A stretch of 64,000 bases of DNA from Methanobacteriota archaeon (GCA_023402275.1 JAEXCH010000003.1:1-64000); one strand, 5' to 3'. Shown: positions 34,552 through 42,859, counted from the stretch's first letter. Program-made: numbers and translations. Notes: generated by a model from the letters alone, not told the origin.

Positions 34552-37182
34552 ATGACAGACATCGGCGATTGCAGGAAGAGGTTGGAGACAGAAGAGGGGA
34601 AAATAACCATCTTCAGTCTCAGGGAGCTTGAGAAGAAAGGTATAGTAAAGGACCTCAGCAAGATGCCGTATTCCATCAAGGTCATAGTCGAATCGATGCT
34701 CAGGAACAGGGATGGGGATGTCATCACCGATGATGATGTCAAAGCCATATCATCATGGAGCCCGAAGGGAAACGATGATCACGACATACCTTGGATGCCT
34801 GCGAGAGTACTTCTTCAAGATCTAACAGGCGGAGCAGCCGTCACAGATCTGGCCTCCATGAGGGAGGCCGTATCGATGATGGGCAAGGACCCGGAATCCA
34901 TCAACCCACTCGTTCCTGTAGATCTTGTTATCGACCACTCGATACAGACAGATTATGCAGGATGTTCCGAAGCACAGGACCTCAACGAGAAATTGGAATT
35001 CGAGAGGAACAGTGAAAGGTACGCATTGTTCAAATGGGCTCAGAACGCATTCAAGAATTTCAGGGTCGTACCCCCCGGTAACGGGATATGCCACCAGGTG
35101 AATCTGGAGTATCTTTCCCCAGTCATCCACGTTAAAGAGGAGAAGGGAGAACTCTTAGCATATCCGGACTCATGTTTCGGTACTGATTCCCACACCACAC
35201 AGATCAATGGATTAGGGGTTGTCGGATGGGGCGTTGGAGGAATAGAGGCAGAAGCGGTCATGGTAGGGCAGCCCAGCTACATGGGGATCCCGGAAGTTGT
35301 CGGATTCAAATTAACGAACAAGCTATCAAAAGGAGTTAACGCAACAGATCTTGTTCTGACGGTCGTTCAAATGCTCAGAGAAAAGAAAGTGGTCGGAAAG
35401 TTCGTGGAGTTCTACGGACCAGGATATCAAAACCTTTGTCTTGCCGACAGGTCAACAATAGCCAACATGGGCCCGGAGTACGGAGCGACAATGGGATTCT
35501 GTCCTATTGATGATAAAACCATAGAGTACCTAAAACTCACAGGAAGGGATCCGAAACATATCGATGCCATCGAGAAGTATGCAAAGGAACAGACCCTTTG
35601 GTATGATGGGGAGCCTGAATATTCCGATACTTTGGAACTAGATCTTTCGACCGTAAGACCATGCCTCGCAGGATACAAGAGACCGCAGGATAGGATAGAT
35701 CTCTCAGACATGAAGAAAGAATTCACAGACGTCCTCAAGGCTTTTGATATCAAAGACAAAAGAGAGCCAGAAGGAGAGAGGATGGGAGACGGATCGCTAG
35801 TCATAGCATCCATCACTTCGTGCACCAACACTGCTAATCCGTCCGTGATGATCGCAGCAGGGTTGGTTGCAAAGAAAGCGAACGAACTTGGCCTAAAACC
35901 AAAAAGATTCGTTAAGACATCCCTTGCTCCGGGTTCAAAAGTTGTTACCGAATATCTCAAGGATGCAGGATTACAGGATCATCTGGATGCAATGGGATTC
36001 CAGTGCTGCGGATACGGATGCATGACATGTATAGGTAACAGCGGTCCGCTGTCCGAAGAGGTAAGTGAGGAGATAAGATCGAACGATCTCGTTGTTGCAG
36101 CGATAGCATCAAGCAACAGGAACTTCGAAGGAAGGATACATGCATTGGTGAAAGCGAACTATCTGGCATCGCCCCCTCTGGTCGTTGCATTCGCTATCGC
36201 GGGTCGTGTAGATATCGATATGGACAATGAACCTCTGGTATCAGTTGACGGCAAGGACATCTACCTGAAGGATATCTGGCCGACGGATGAGGAGATCGAT
36301 GCCCTCACAGAGAAATATGTGACTGCTGAGACATTCTCATCGCAGTACAAGGACATATTCAAAGGATCGAAGAGATGGGATGACATTGAGAGTACGGATT
36401 CACCGTTATTCAAATGGGATCAGAATTCCACTTACATAAGGAACCCACCGTTCTTTGATGAGCTGTTCGAGGAACCCGACATAAAGAGCATAAAGGGTGC
36501 AAGGTGCCTCGTAATGCTCGGGGATTCGATAACTACAGATCACATCTCACCCGCTGGATCATTCGGCCCCAAGTCAGATGCCGGAAGGTATCTGATATCC
36601 CTTGGCGTAGAGGAGAAGGATTTCAACTCATACGGATCAAGAAGGGCAAATCATGAAGTGATGGTAAGAGGGACATTTGCCAACATAAGATTGAAGAACC
36701 AACTTACTCCCGGAAAGGAAGGAAGTTCATCCAAATACTTCCCTGAGAACAAAGAGGATACCATATTCGAAGTGTCAAGACTTTACGAGGAGGATATGAC
36801 GCCGCTGGTCGTCCTCGCAGGAAAGGAATACGGGACCGGAAGTTCAAGGGATTGGGCCGCAAAGGGTCCGAACCTGCTTGGAATAAAGGCGGTCATTGCA
36901 GAATCATTCGAGAGGATACACAGGTCCAACCTCGTCGGAATGGGAATAGTCCCCCTTCAATATCTTGATGGTCAGAACGCATCGACTCTGAAACTAAATG
37001 GTTCTGAAACCTTAGATATCGATCTGGATGATCTTGAACCTAAAGGCATTGTAAGAGTAACAGCGTACAGGGACGGAAAGAAGCTGGAGTTCGACACCAT
37101 ATGCAGAGTGGATGTTCCGATCGAAGTGGAATATATTGCGAACGGCGGCATACTTCAGTATGTGTTGAGAGGAATGATATGA
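34552..37182 (+). CDS. acnA: Aconitate hydratase A
   Basis: A monomeric aconitase of 876 residues interconverting citrate and isocitrate. [4Fe-4S] ligands are visible in 'IASITSCTNTANPSVM' near residue 423 and 'CCGYGCMTCIGNSGPLS' near residue 485. 'DSCFGTDSHTTQINGLGVVG', 'MVRGTFANIRLKNQL' and the swivel-domain arginine loop 'KEYGTGSSRDWAAKGP' are typical AcnA/IRP features. The ATG at 34552 is preferred over an in-frame GTG at 34543. With the isocitrate dehydrogenase gene at 44175 it supplies 2-oxoglutarate for glutamate; no citrate synthase is seen in this window. It is convergent with the HEPN gene, one base apart. Confidence 0.96.
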   Translation: MTDIGDCRKRLETEEGKITIFSLRELEKKGIVKDLSKMPYSIKVIVESMLRNRDGDVITDDDVKAISSWSPKGNDDHDIPWMPARVLLQDLTGGAAVTDLASMREAVSMMGKDPESINPLVPVDLVIDHSIQTDYAGCSEAQDLNEKLEFERNSERYALFKWAQNAFKNFRVVPPGNGICHQVNLEYLSPVIHVKEEKGELLAYPDSCFGTDSHTTQINGLGVVGWGVGGIEAEAVMVGQPSYMGIPEVVGFKLTNKLSKGVNATDLVLTVVQMLREKKVVGKFVEFYGPGYQNLCLADRSTIANMGPEYGATMGFCPIDDKTIEYLKLTGRDPKHIDAIEKYAKEQTLWYDGEPEYSDTLELDLSTVRPCLAGYKRPQDRIDLSDMKKEFTDVLKAFDIKDKREPEGERMGDGSLVIASITSCTNTANPSVMIAAGLVAKKANELGLKPKRFVKTSLAPGSKVVTEYLKDAGLQDHLDAMGFQCCGYGCMTCIGNSGPLSEEVSEEIRSNDLVVAAIASSNRNFEGRIHALVKANYLASPPLVVAFAIAGRVDIDMDNEPLVSVDGKDIYLKDIWPTDEEIDALTEKYVTAETFSSQYKDIFKGSKRWDDIESTDSPLFKWDQNSTYIRNPPFFDELFEEPDIKSIKGARCLVMLGDSITTDHISPAGSFGPKSDAGRYLISLGVEEKDFNSYGSRRANHEVMVRGTFANIRLKNQLTPGKEGSSSKYFPENKEDTIFEVSRLYEEDMTPLVVLAGKEYGTGSSRDWAAKGPNLLGIKAVIAESFERIHRSNLVGMGIVPLQYLDGQNASTLKLNGSETLDIDLDDLEPKGIVRVTAYRDGKKLEFDTICRVDVPIEVEYIANGGILQYVLRGMI

Positions 37183-37183
37183 G

Positions 37184-37459
37184 TCAATCTAGATCGATCA
37201 TGATCTCTTGACATTGCTCCAAGAGATCTGGTACGATATCATTTACCGTGCTCCATACAATTTTCAGGTCTATCGTTCCATATCTATGTGCAATGATATC
37301 TCTGAACTTTGCAAGCCCCCTCCATTCAGTATCTGGATAATTTGATAGTATGTCAGAAGGCATACGCTTTACTGCTTCACCGATCTGTTCAAGACTAAAA
37401 GCACAAACTATCTGATATTGTTTATTACTTAGGAATTCATCTTCATCATTGCCGTACAA
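37184..37459 (-). CDS. HEPN domain toxin-like protein (DUF86), without a normal start codon
   Basis: The C-terminal motif 'KFRDIIAHRYGTID' is the HEPN RX4HXY ribonuclease signature, and 'CAFSLEQIGEAVKRMPSDI' matches DUF86. The only conventional start is TTG at 37459 (91 residues), but the same frame stays open upstream and encodes clear family sequence, NKNNLRTIIDYCNTIIETVE, from about 37519. Starting there gives 111 residues, the usual length. No ATG, GTG or TTG exists in that stretch after the previous in-frame stop. The gene may use a rare start such as ATT, or has lost its start. The MNT nucleotidyltransferase gene lies directly upstream, with its stop overlapping this extended frame. Confidence 0.75.
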   Translation of the reverse strand: MYGNDEDEFLSNKQYQIVCAFSLEQIGEAVKRMPSDILSNYPDTEWRGLAKFRDIIAHRYGTIDLKIVWSTVNDIVPDLLEQCQEIMIDLD

Positions 37460-37517
37460 TTCAACGGTCTCAATGATAGTGTTGCAATAATCGATAATTG
37501 TCCGAAGATTATTCTTA

Positions 37518-37811
37518 TTAGGTGTCGTATATAAGCACCCCTTCTTTCTTTGCTATTCCAACAAAATCCTGATCCGTAGAATTATCACTAACAACATCAA
37601 CGTCACAATCAAGTGCTTTCGAAAGATCATCTATGAAACAACCTAATTGCACCATATTCTTTATTTCACCAAGTGTAATAAGGAAATCATAATCACTCAA
37701 ATCGTTATGATCGCCACGAGCTCTGGATCCAAAAAGATAGATCCTTTCGACTCCATATTGTGCGGCAATAGGCGAAATCCTTTGACATATTTCGTCGAAT
37801 GATAGATTCAT
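37518..37811 (-). CDS. MNT-type nucleotidyltransferase antitoxin
   Basis: A 97-residue minimal nucleotidyltransferase. The catalytic motif GS-x10-D-x-D is complete in 'YLFGSRARGDHNDLSDYDFL' near residues 25-44, with a later acidic strand 'LDCDVDVVSDN' giving the third carboxylate. In HEPN-MNT modules this protein adds AMP to the tyrosine of the RX4HXY motif and neutralises the HEPN RNase. It lies immediately upstream of such a HEPN frame. The region is more AT-rich than neighbouring housekeeping genes and is next to a tRNA gene. Confidence 0.88.
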   Translation of the reverse strand: MNLSFDEICQRISPIAAQYGVERIYLFGSRARGDHNDLSDYDFLITLGEIKNMVQLGCFIDDLSKALDCDVDVVSDNSTDQDFVGIAKKEGVLIYDT

Positions 37812-37917
37812 AGGCTCACTTTGATCCCAACGCTCTATCGAAATCTAATGGTATAATAGTTGCTATTTTTCTTTGTATGTTTAGTTCTGGCAATCACGGA
37901 AGGAAAATATCCGATAC

Positions 37918-37925
37918 CTTTAATA
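37918..37925 (+). promoter_or_regulatory. Candidate TATA box of tRNA-Pro
   Basis: CTTTAATA lies with its centre about 27 bases before the first base of the tRNA gene, the normal archaeal spacing. Assignment is by position. Confidence 0.45.
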
Positions 37926-37948
37926 GCAGGATGGAAATCATCCATTAA

Positions 37949-38021
37949 GGGCCCGTGGGGTAGCTTGGTATCCTTGTAGCTTCGGGAGTTACTGACTCCG
38001 GTTCAAATCCGGGCGGGCCCA
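37949..38021 (+). tRNA. tRNA-Pro (anticodon CGG)
   Basis: A 73-base cloverleaf without intron. The acceptor stem GGGCCCG pairs with CGGGCCC. The D-stem GGGG pairs with TCCT. The anticodon stem GTAGC pairs with GTTAC around the loop TTCGGGA, giving anticodon CGG, which reads CCG proline codons. The T-stem TCCGG/CCGGG encloses TTCAAAT. The discriminator base is A and CCA is not encoded. Toxin-antitoxin genes lie on both sides, as is common near tRNA integration sites, but I found no duplicated 3' end that would mark an attachment site. Confidence 0.93.
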
Positions 38022-38342
38022 CTGATTTTCACAGCCAGACATCGGTTTTAAAAACGGATCAAAGTTTGTGGTCAATAAATTAGGAATTACAGGTTATTCG
38101 CGTCTGTATTTATGCTCTATTCATTATTCCAATTGTATCCTTTGTAAAATATGATTTTCGTCTGATTCAATATTAAATCCGCCGCATAAAGTATTCAGTT
38201 TATGTAGTTTAAGTGCTGATGAAAGTTTTGATAAATAATTAAATTAATGATGTTGATTCAAATACTAAACTAAGTTATATTAATTGTAATTATAATGTAT
38301 ATTAATTTATATAATATTGTATATACAATGTATGGATATAAT
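38022..38342. other. AT-rich gap between tRNA-Pro and the antitoxin gene
   Basis: About 320 bases with no supported gene. Composition is clearly AT-rich compared with the housekeeping parts of the window. The last 60 bases contain the antitoxin promoter elements (TATA-like ATTTATATA near 38304-38312 and a 14-bp palindrome). The remainder shows nothing I can interpret. Confidence 0.6.
38316..38329. promoter_or_regulatory. 14-bp palindrome, candidate RelB operator
   Basis: ATTGTATATACAAT is a perfect palindrome lying between the TATA-like ATTTATATA and the antitoxin ATG at 38343. RelB/DinJ antitoxins usually repress their own operon by binding such a site. Site identity is inferred from symmetry and place. 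Confidence 0.5.
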
Positions 38343-38609
38343 ATGTCAAATACGACAATTAACATAAGATTGGACTCTGAAGTGAAAAAGGCAGCACAGG
38401 ACCTTTTTTCGGAGTTAGGCATGGATATGACCACTGCCGTGAACATATTCCTACGTCAATCAATAAGAGAACAATGTATACCATTTGAGATAAAGCTTGA
38501 TAAGCCTAATCATTTGACGACAGCAACATTATATGATGCTGAGAATAAAAAGAATGTATGTGGCCCATTCGATTCTGTAGAGGATCTTATGGAGGACCTT
38601 AATGCTTAA
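38343..38609 (+). CDS. RelB/DinJ-family antitoxin
   Basis: An 88-residue protein starting at the ATG at 38343 (MSNTTINIRLDSEVK); the frame is open 16 codons further upstream but that part lies over the palindrome and TATA. The N-terminus is a ribbon-helix-helix ('TTINIRLDSEVKKAAQDLFS' followed by ELGMDMTTAVNIFLRQSI) typical of DinJ. The C-terminal part ('CGPFDSVEDLMEDLNA') would wrap the toxin. It overlaps the toxin gene by eight bases, indicating coupled translation. Confidence 0.92.
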   Translation: MSNTTINIRLDSEVKKAAQDLFSELGMDMTTAVNIFLRQSIREQCIPFEIKLDKPNHLTTATLYDAENKKNVCGPFDSVEDLMEDLNA

Positions 38610-38886
38610 GATCAATTATCAGGTGCAATTCAAGAAAGATTATAGGACGACTATAAAAAGGGGACAAAGGCCAGAACTACTTAGAGAGGTCATCGGTATA
38701 TTGGCAGAAGAAAAGACTTTGCCTGGCCGATATCGTGATCACAAGCTTGCAGACTCCAAAGGATACAAAGATGTGAGGGAGTGTCATATTCAGCCAGATT
38801 GGTTATTAATCTATAAAATTCAGGAAGACCAAGGTATATTGTTATTGATAAGGACAGGATCACATAGTGACTTGTTCAAAGCATAA
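38602..38886 (+). CDS. RelE/YafQ-family mRNA interferase toxin
   Basis: A 94-residue toxin of the YafQ branch. 'QFKKDYRTTIKRGQRPELLR' near residue 9 and the active-site region 'PGRYRDHKLADSKGYKDVRE' near residues 41-60, then 'CHIQPDWLLIYKI' and the terminal 'LIRTGSHSDLF' (His and Phe of the YafQ catalytic set), all fit. Such toxins cleave mRNA on the ribosome. It forms a two-gene operon with the antitoxin just downstream of tRNA-Pro. Confidence 0.93.
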   Translation: MLKINYQVQFKKDYRTTIKRGQRPELLREVIGILAEEKTLPGRYRDHKLADSKGYKDVRECHIQPDWLLIYKIQEDQGILLLIRTGSHSDLFKA

Positions 38887-38983
38887 CAGGACGTCCTATA
38901 AAAAATGGCGAATTGTTTCGACTACTATCTTCATTCAATGAAACAATAATAAGTCACACGATCATACAAAGGTAGGTCAAATC

Positions 38984-39205
38984 ATGAAATGTCCGCATTG
39001 TAACGAAAAGATGGAAAAGGGAAGTTCATTCGGTAATCAGAATACTCCTTTCATCTTTATATCAGATGAAAAAAGGAAGAAGAAAGGATTGAAAGGCTAC
39101 GCTATGAAAGATTCAGTGATGGCAGTGTCACTCTCAGGTAATGAACAACCTTCTTGGTATTGTCCCAAATGTAAGAGGATGCTCATCACCGTGATAAAGA
39201 ACTGA
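38984..39205 (+). CDS. Small zinc-ribbon protein (PF20097-like)
   Basis: A 73-residue protein with two C-x2-C pairs, 'MKCPHCNEKMEKGSS' at the N-terminus and 'SWYCPKCKRMLITVIKN' at the C-terminus, that together form one zinc ribbon around a 50-residue insert rich in lysine. It resembles the small PF20097-type domain found in many bacteria and methanogens. Function is unknown. It lies just before an ABC-ATPase remnant. Confidence 0.72.
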   Translation: MKCPHCNEKMEKGSSFGNQNTPFIFISDEKRKKKGLKGYAMKDSVMAVSLSGNEQPSWYCPKCKRMLITVIKN

Positions 39206-39206
39206 T

Positions 39207-39299
39207 TATGTCATGAGGCCCGACCTGATCATGGAAGCCTATGGCGTGGAGATATCACTCGAGAACATATGCGGTAGAAAAAGGGTCATTGTGATCTGA
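39207..39299 (+). pseudogene. 3' remnant of an iron/cobalamin-type ABC ATPase gene
   Basis: A frame ending at TGA 39297-39299 reads MRPDLIMEAYGVEISLENIC then GRKRVIVI from the ATG at 39213. 'I-x-E-A/V-Y-G-V-E-x-x-x-x-x-x-x-G-R-x-x-V-I-x-I' is the extreme C-terminus of FecE/BtuD-type ATPases. Nothing upstream matches the rest of the protein; the zinc-ribbon gene ends at 39205. It is thus a fragment of about 28 codons, most likely a deletion relic. Confidence 0.6.
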
Positions 39300-39310
39300 A
39301 ATCACTTCTT

Positions 39311-40840
39311 TCATATTTCGATATGGATCATGTCTCTGCTAAGGGTGAATGTCTGGTCAATGACATATCCCGATGGCATATGGCCTACGTTTGCGTTATT
39401 CAACCATTTTGTGCCAGCCTGTGCAGTGGCCTCGCAGTAGTAGTAATTCACTTCGTCAATCGTAACATGCGATCCGGAACCACCGGAAACGTTCACTCCT
39501 GCGGCCACGTGGGCGGCAACAATGTCGTTGCCGTTATAGCAGTAGATGTAGTGCAGGACGGTCTCGTACCCCATTGCTTCCATGATCGATGCGAACAGGA
39601 AAGCATGATCCTCACAATCCCCATTGCCTTCCCATAGTGTCTCGGCAGGAAGTTTCCAATAATCCTCCACTCCTTTGCTGTCTTCATCCGTTTCGTATGA
39701 GATGCTTTGTACCATCTTCAGTATGCAATTGACGCGTTCGATATCACTCATACCCGCTGTCAGTTCCTGAAGGGATACTGCGATCCTATCAATAAGGGGA
39801 TCATTTTGAAGAACGTATCTGTCCATCTCACCATAACCGCCTGACCGAGGAACATCCGCGGTCAAAGCCTCATAGTATTCCGAGAATGTCATGGTTATGT
39901 CCATGACGGCGGCTCTGTTGTTCAGTTTGAGTATGTTCGTCAATGCAGAGTACCAGGTCACTTCTTGGTATTTCCATGCAAATCTCTTGTCTGTGACCTC
40001 TTCAACGATCTCGACAATGTTAAAGGTCGAGGTCTTGCCGTCGGAATATGTCATGGTATGTGTGATCGACAAAGCCCTTCCGTGATCCATCTCCAAAGAA
40101 ACAGTATCCAAACCTATGGATCCCGTTTTATCAAGAAGGACCTCCCCGGTGATCAGATCCTCGACCATCCATTCTCTTTGTTCCACTCCTAAGTTATATG
40201 TCGAACTCAATGTGAGGGTCGTCGGAGTGGTCAACGATGATGATATGACGGTGAATGATGCATCATATATTGGTTTGAATCTCCCCTCAAAGATGGCATT
40301 CTCTGTCACTTCAACGGAAAAGACCTCTTCAGAGGAGATGAACACGTCATCATCGAACCATCCTATGAATTCATATCCTGCTCTGGGCTGAGCGGACAGT
40401 GTTGCAATGCTGTCAGTCGATATAACACAACTTCCGCTAACGATGCCTCCAAGGGTACTGGAATATACATGAACGAAACAAATATCGTCTGTCTGATCAA
40501 TTGCCAGATCATCATTTGATAGTACAACTAATCTGTAAGCCTCAGTCGATGACAGAAGTTTACCGAGTTTGTACCAACCGCTAAGGGGAACGTTGGTCTC
40601 GAAAGGTGTATCAGCGGTTGCGTATTCCACATCCAGCGAATCGAAAATATCTGTAAGATCATCATTCATCGATGGGTGGATGGATTGGTCTTTACCGTAA
40701 TCGGTTGACTGTCTTCCGTCGGTATCATTTCCATTGATAGGTCCGAATACCATTGTCAATCCTACGACGAGTGCAAGAATGAGTAAGGCGGACAACAAGA
40801 CCTCTCTTTGTAAAGATGGCGTCAATCGATCACCGCTCAA
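39311..40840 (-). CDS. Membrane-anchored transglutaminase-like surface protein
   Basis: A 509-residue protein with an N-terminal membrane segment ('VLLSALLILALVVGLTMVFG', about residues 14-33). An InlB-like module follows ('RAGYEFIGWFDDDVF', near residue 153), then beta-rich spacer, and a C-terminal transglutaminase-like domain from about residue 355. The catalytic triad can be read as Cys in 'WEGNGDCEDHAFLFASIME', His in 'IVAAHVAAGVNVSG' and Glu/Asp in 'NYYYCEATAQAGTKW'. Starts are TTG codons only (40840, or five codons later with GGTGAT upstream), so the N-terminus is uncertain. A second transglutaminase-like surface protein with different architecture lies at 21886. Its substrate is unknown. 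Confidence 0.8.
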   Translation of the reverse strand: MSGDRLTPSLQREVLLSALLILALVVGLTMVFGPINGNDTDGRQSTDYGKDQSIHPSMNDDLTDIFDSLDVEYATADTPFETNVPLSGWYKLGKLLSSTEAYRLVVLSNDDLAIDQTDDICFVHVYSSTLGGIVSGSCVISTDSIATLSAQPRAGYEFIGWFDDDVFISSEEVFSVEVTENAIFEGRFKPIYDASFTVISSSLTTPTTLTLSSTYNLGVEQREWMVEDLITGEVLLDKTGSIGLDTVSLEMDHGRALSITHTMTYSDGKTSTFNIVEIVEEVTDKRFAWKYQEVTWYSALTNILKLNNRAAVMDITMTFSEYYEALTADVPRSGGYGEMDRYVLQNDPLIDRIAVSLQELTAGMSDIERVNCILKMVQSISYETDEDSKGVEDYWKLPAETLWEGNGDCEDHAFLFASIMEAMGYETVLHYIYCYNGNDIVAAHVAAGVNVSGGSGSHVTIDEVNYYYCEATAQAGTKWLNNANVGHMPSGYVIDQTFTLSRDMIHIEI

Positions 40841-40976
40841 TGATATATAGTCTATATAACAGATAAATCACTTTCGTATGAATCATTTCATTTTCGACAA
40901 ATGACTTATATCGATCTGAAGCAGACCGACGCCCATAGATTTTCAAAATGTTGGAAGAATAAGATCGAAAATTGTT

Positions 40977-41546
40977 TTATGAAGCATCTCTGCAGACCCT
41001 CAGGAAGTACTCGTGGACCCTTGTATCTCCGCTGATCTCCGGATGGAATGTCATTGCTAGTTGATCATCATACCTCGCTGCCACGATCCTGTTGTCCACA
41101 CTGGCGATGGGGCGTACATCCTTTCCGACGGATTCTATGACAGGTGCTCTTATGAATCTCATGGGTATTCTTCCGCATCCTTCGAATTCCGATGAGACCG
41201 TGAAACTTCCCAATTGTCTTCCATATGCGTTTCTTTGGATCGTCATAGGTATGGTCGCCAAACATGCGTCATTTCCCTGTATCTCCTCTGCAAGCAGGAT
41301 AGCACCCGCACATGTACCCATGACTGGCAGTCCACTCTCTATCAATGATCTGACTGGTTCTACCATCCCCATATCATTGAGCAGTTTTCTCATGGTGGTG
41401 CTCTCCCCACCGGGTATGACCATGCCATTCATTGTATTGTCGAGGTCGTTCTTCTTTCTGATGTAGAATGTATCCGAATCTAAAGACCTTAACATTGTAG
41501 AGTGTTCTGCGAACGCCCCTTGCAACGCAAGTATCCCTATCCTCAT
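40977..41546 (-). CDS. pdxT: Pyridoxal 5'-phosphate synthase glutaminase subunit
   Basis: This class I amidotransferase hydrolyses glutamine and channels ammonia to PdxS. The 189-residue protein has 'GILALQGAFAEHSTML' at the start, 'GMVIPGGESTTMRKLL' near residue 44, the nucleophilic cysteine in 'LPVMGTCAGAILLAEEI' near residue 79, and the His-x-Glu of the triad in 'AMTFHPEISGDTRVHEYFL' near the C-terminus. It overlaps the pdxS stop by four bases. Confidence 0.96.
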   Translation of the reverse strand: MRIGILALQGAFAEHSTMLRSLDSDTFYIRKKNDLDNTMNGMVIPGGESTTMRKLLNDMGMVEPVRSLIESGLPVMGTCAGAILLAEEIQGNDACLATIPMTIQRNAYGRQLGSFTVSSEFEGCGRIPMRFIRAPVIESVGKDVRPIASVDNRIVAARYDDQLAMTFHPEISGDTRVHEYFLRVCRDAS

Positions 41547-42418
41547 ACGCCACGCTCTGCCATTATTATATCAATTTCCTGTTCATTGATCCCGACCATG
41601 GCCTGACCGAGATCCTCTGATAACTCAGCAAGGATCTTTGGATCATCGAAATTGGTCACTGCTTTGACTATGGCCTCAGCCCTCTTCTCGGGATCACCGG
41701 ATTTGAATATCCCCGATCCGACAAAGACCCCCTCGGCGCCTAGCTGCATCATGAGGGAGGCGTCAGCAGGTGTCGCTATCCCTCCTGCGGCAAAATTGAC
41801 GACCGGGAGTCTTCCATTATCTTTGACATCAAGGACCAGATCATATGGGACCTGCAATTCCTTTGCGACTGTGTAGAGTTCATCCTTTCTCATGGAGACT
41901 ATCCTCTGGATCTCGGCGTTCATCTTCCTCATGTGTCTGACTGCCTGTATTATATCCCCTGTTCCCGGCTCTCCCTTAGTACGTATCATGGATGCTCCTT
42001 CGTTGATCCTGCGGAGTGCTTCGCCAAGATCCTTCGCACCGCACACAAAAGGTACTTCGAACTCCCTCTTGTCAATATGATTCACATCATCGGCGGGTGA
42101 AAGGACCTCACTCTCATCAATGTAATCGATCTCTATCGCCTGGAGTATCTGGGCCTCCGCGAAATGTCCGATACGGACCTTTGCCATCACGGGTATCGAA
42201 ACGGTGTTCTGTATCTCCTTGATCATCTTCGGGTCGCTCATCCTGGAGACCCCTCCTGCCGCTCTTATGTCCGCAGGGATCCTTTCCAGCGCCATTACCG
42301 CACATGCGCCTGCTGCTTCGGCTATCCTTGCTTGTTCCGGCGTCGTAACATCCATAATAACTCCGCCTTTCAGCATCTGTGCCAATTCCATATTGAGATG
42401 ATATCTTTCATTGTCCAT
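41543..42418 (-). CDS. pdxS: Pyridoxal 5'-phosphate synthase lyase subunit
   Basis: PdxS builds PLP from ribose 5-phosphate, glyceraldehyde 3-phosphate and ammonia. The 291-residue protein shows the Schiff-base lysine regions 'MLKGGVIMDVTTPEQARIAE' near residues 14-33 and 'IPVMAKVRIGHFAEAQIL' near residue 75, plus 'VVNFAAGGIATPADASLMMQ' and 'LGAEGVFVGSGIFKS' for phosphate binding. The ATG at 42418 (MDNERYHLN) gives the normal length; the open frame extends to 42478 but into the promoter. First gene of pdxS-pdxT. Confidence 0.95.
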   Translation of the reverse strand: MDNERYHLNMELAQMLKGGVIMDVTTPEQARIAEAAGACAVMALERIPADIRAAGGVSRMSDPKMIKEIQNTVSIPVMAKVRIGHFAEAQILQAIEIDYIDESEVLSPADDVNHIDKREFEVPFVCGAKDLGEALRRINEGASMIRTKGEPGTGDIIQAVRHMRKMNAEIQRIVSMRKDELYTVAKELQVPYDLVLDVKDNGRLPVVNFAAGGIATPADASLMMQLGAEGVFVGSGIFKSGDPEKRAEAIVKAVTNFDDPKILAELSEDLGQAMVGINEQEIDIIMAERGV

Positions 42419-42476
42419 TTTGATCTGAATCCCCATACACGATGTTGGATATAAAGCTATTGCAATTTTATACATC

Positions 42477-42496
42477 AATGTATATTATAGTACATT
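42477..42496. promoter_or_regulatory. Inverted repeat upstream of pdxS
   Basis: AATGTA, eight bases, TACATT: a six-base perfect inverted repeat about 60 bases before the pdxS ATG, in an AT-rich stretch of the roughly 200-base gap between pdxS and the divergent small gene at 42623. It may be an operator; short repeats of this kind also arise by chance in AT-rich DNA. Confidence 0.3.
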
Positions 42497-42622
42497 ATAT
42501 TTGTCGGTCCAGATCGGAATCAAAAGATATGTCATGCATGGATCCTTTCTTGTTCTACATATGGTCAAAAGGACAAGCTGTACGAGGTAACTTGATATAG
42601 GGTCCACTTTTATACCTGTTGC

Positions 42623-42859
42623 ATGGAGTCATACGATATCACAAACAGCGAGATAATCGAGCTCAAACAGACAATGGGGTTCAGAGTGACCGATGACCAT
42701 TGGTCAGAGTTCGTAAAATCCCACCCGAACGGATGCACAAGCGTCGAGATGATCGATTTCGTCAAGAAATGGATGGACCCCCCGTACAAGGTCGATGGGG
42801 ATCTGGATCAATATCTTGAGAACATCTTGAAAGTGTTCGTCAACTTCGTAAGAGGCTGA
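42623..42859 (+). CDS. Small hypothetical protein
   Basis: A 78-residue soluble, mildly acidic protein, predicted mostly helical ('NSEIIELKQTMGFRVTDDHW', 'VEMIDFVKKWMDPPYK', 'LDQYLENILKVFVNFVRG'). No cysteine pair, signal or membrane segment. I do not recognise a family. A TATA-like TTTTATACC lies about 16 bases before the ATG, consistent with a real, nearly leaderless transcript. Its stop is followed by a sequence convergent with the gene at 42886. Confidence 0.6.
   Translation: MESYDITNSEIIELKQTMGFRVTDDHWSEFVKSHPNGCTSVEMIDFVKKWMDPPYKVDGDLDQYLENILKVFVNFVRG

Noticed and set aside
37949..39310. Attachment-site duplication of the tRNA-Pro 3' end
   Set aside because: I looked for a repeat of the T-arm and acceptor sequence downstream and saw none within the window, so no integrated element borders can be drawn.
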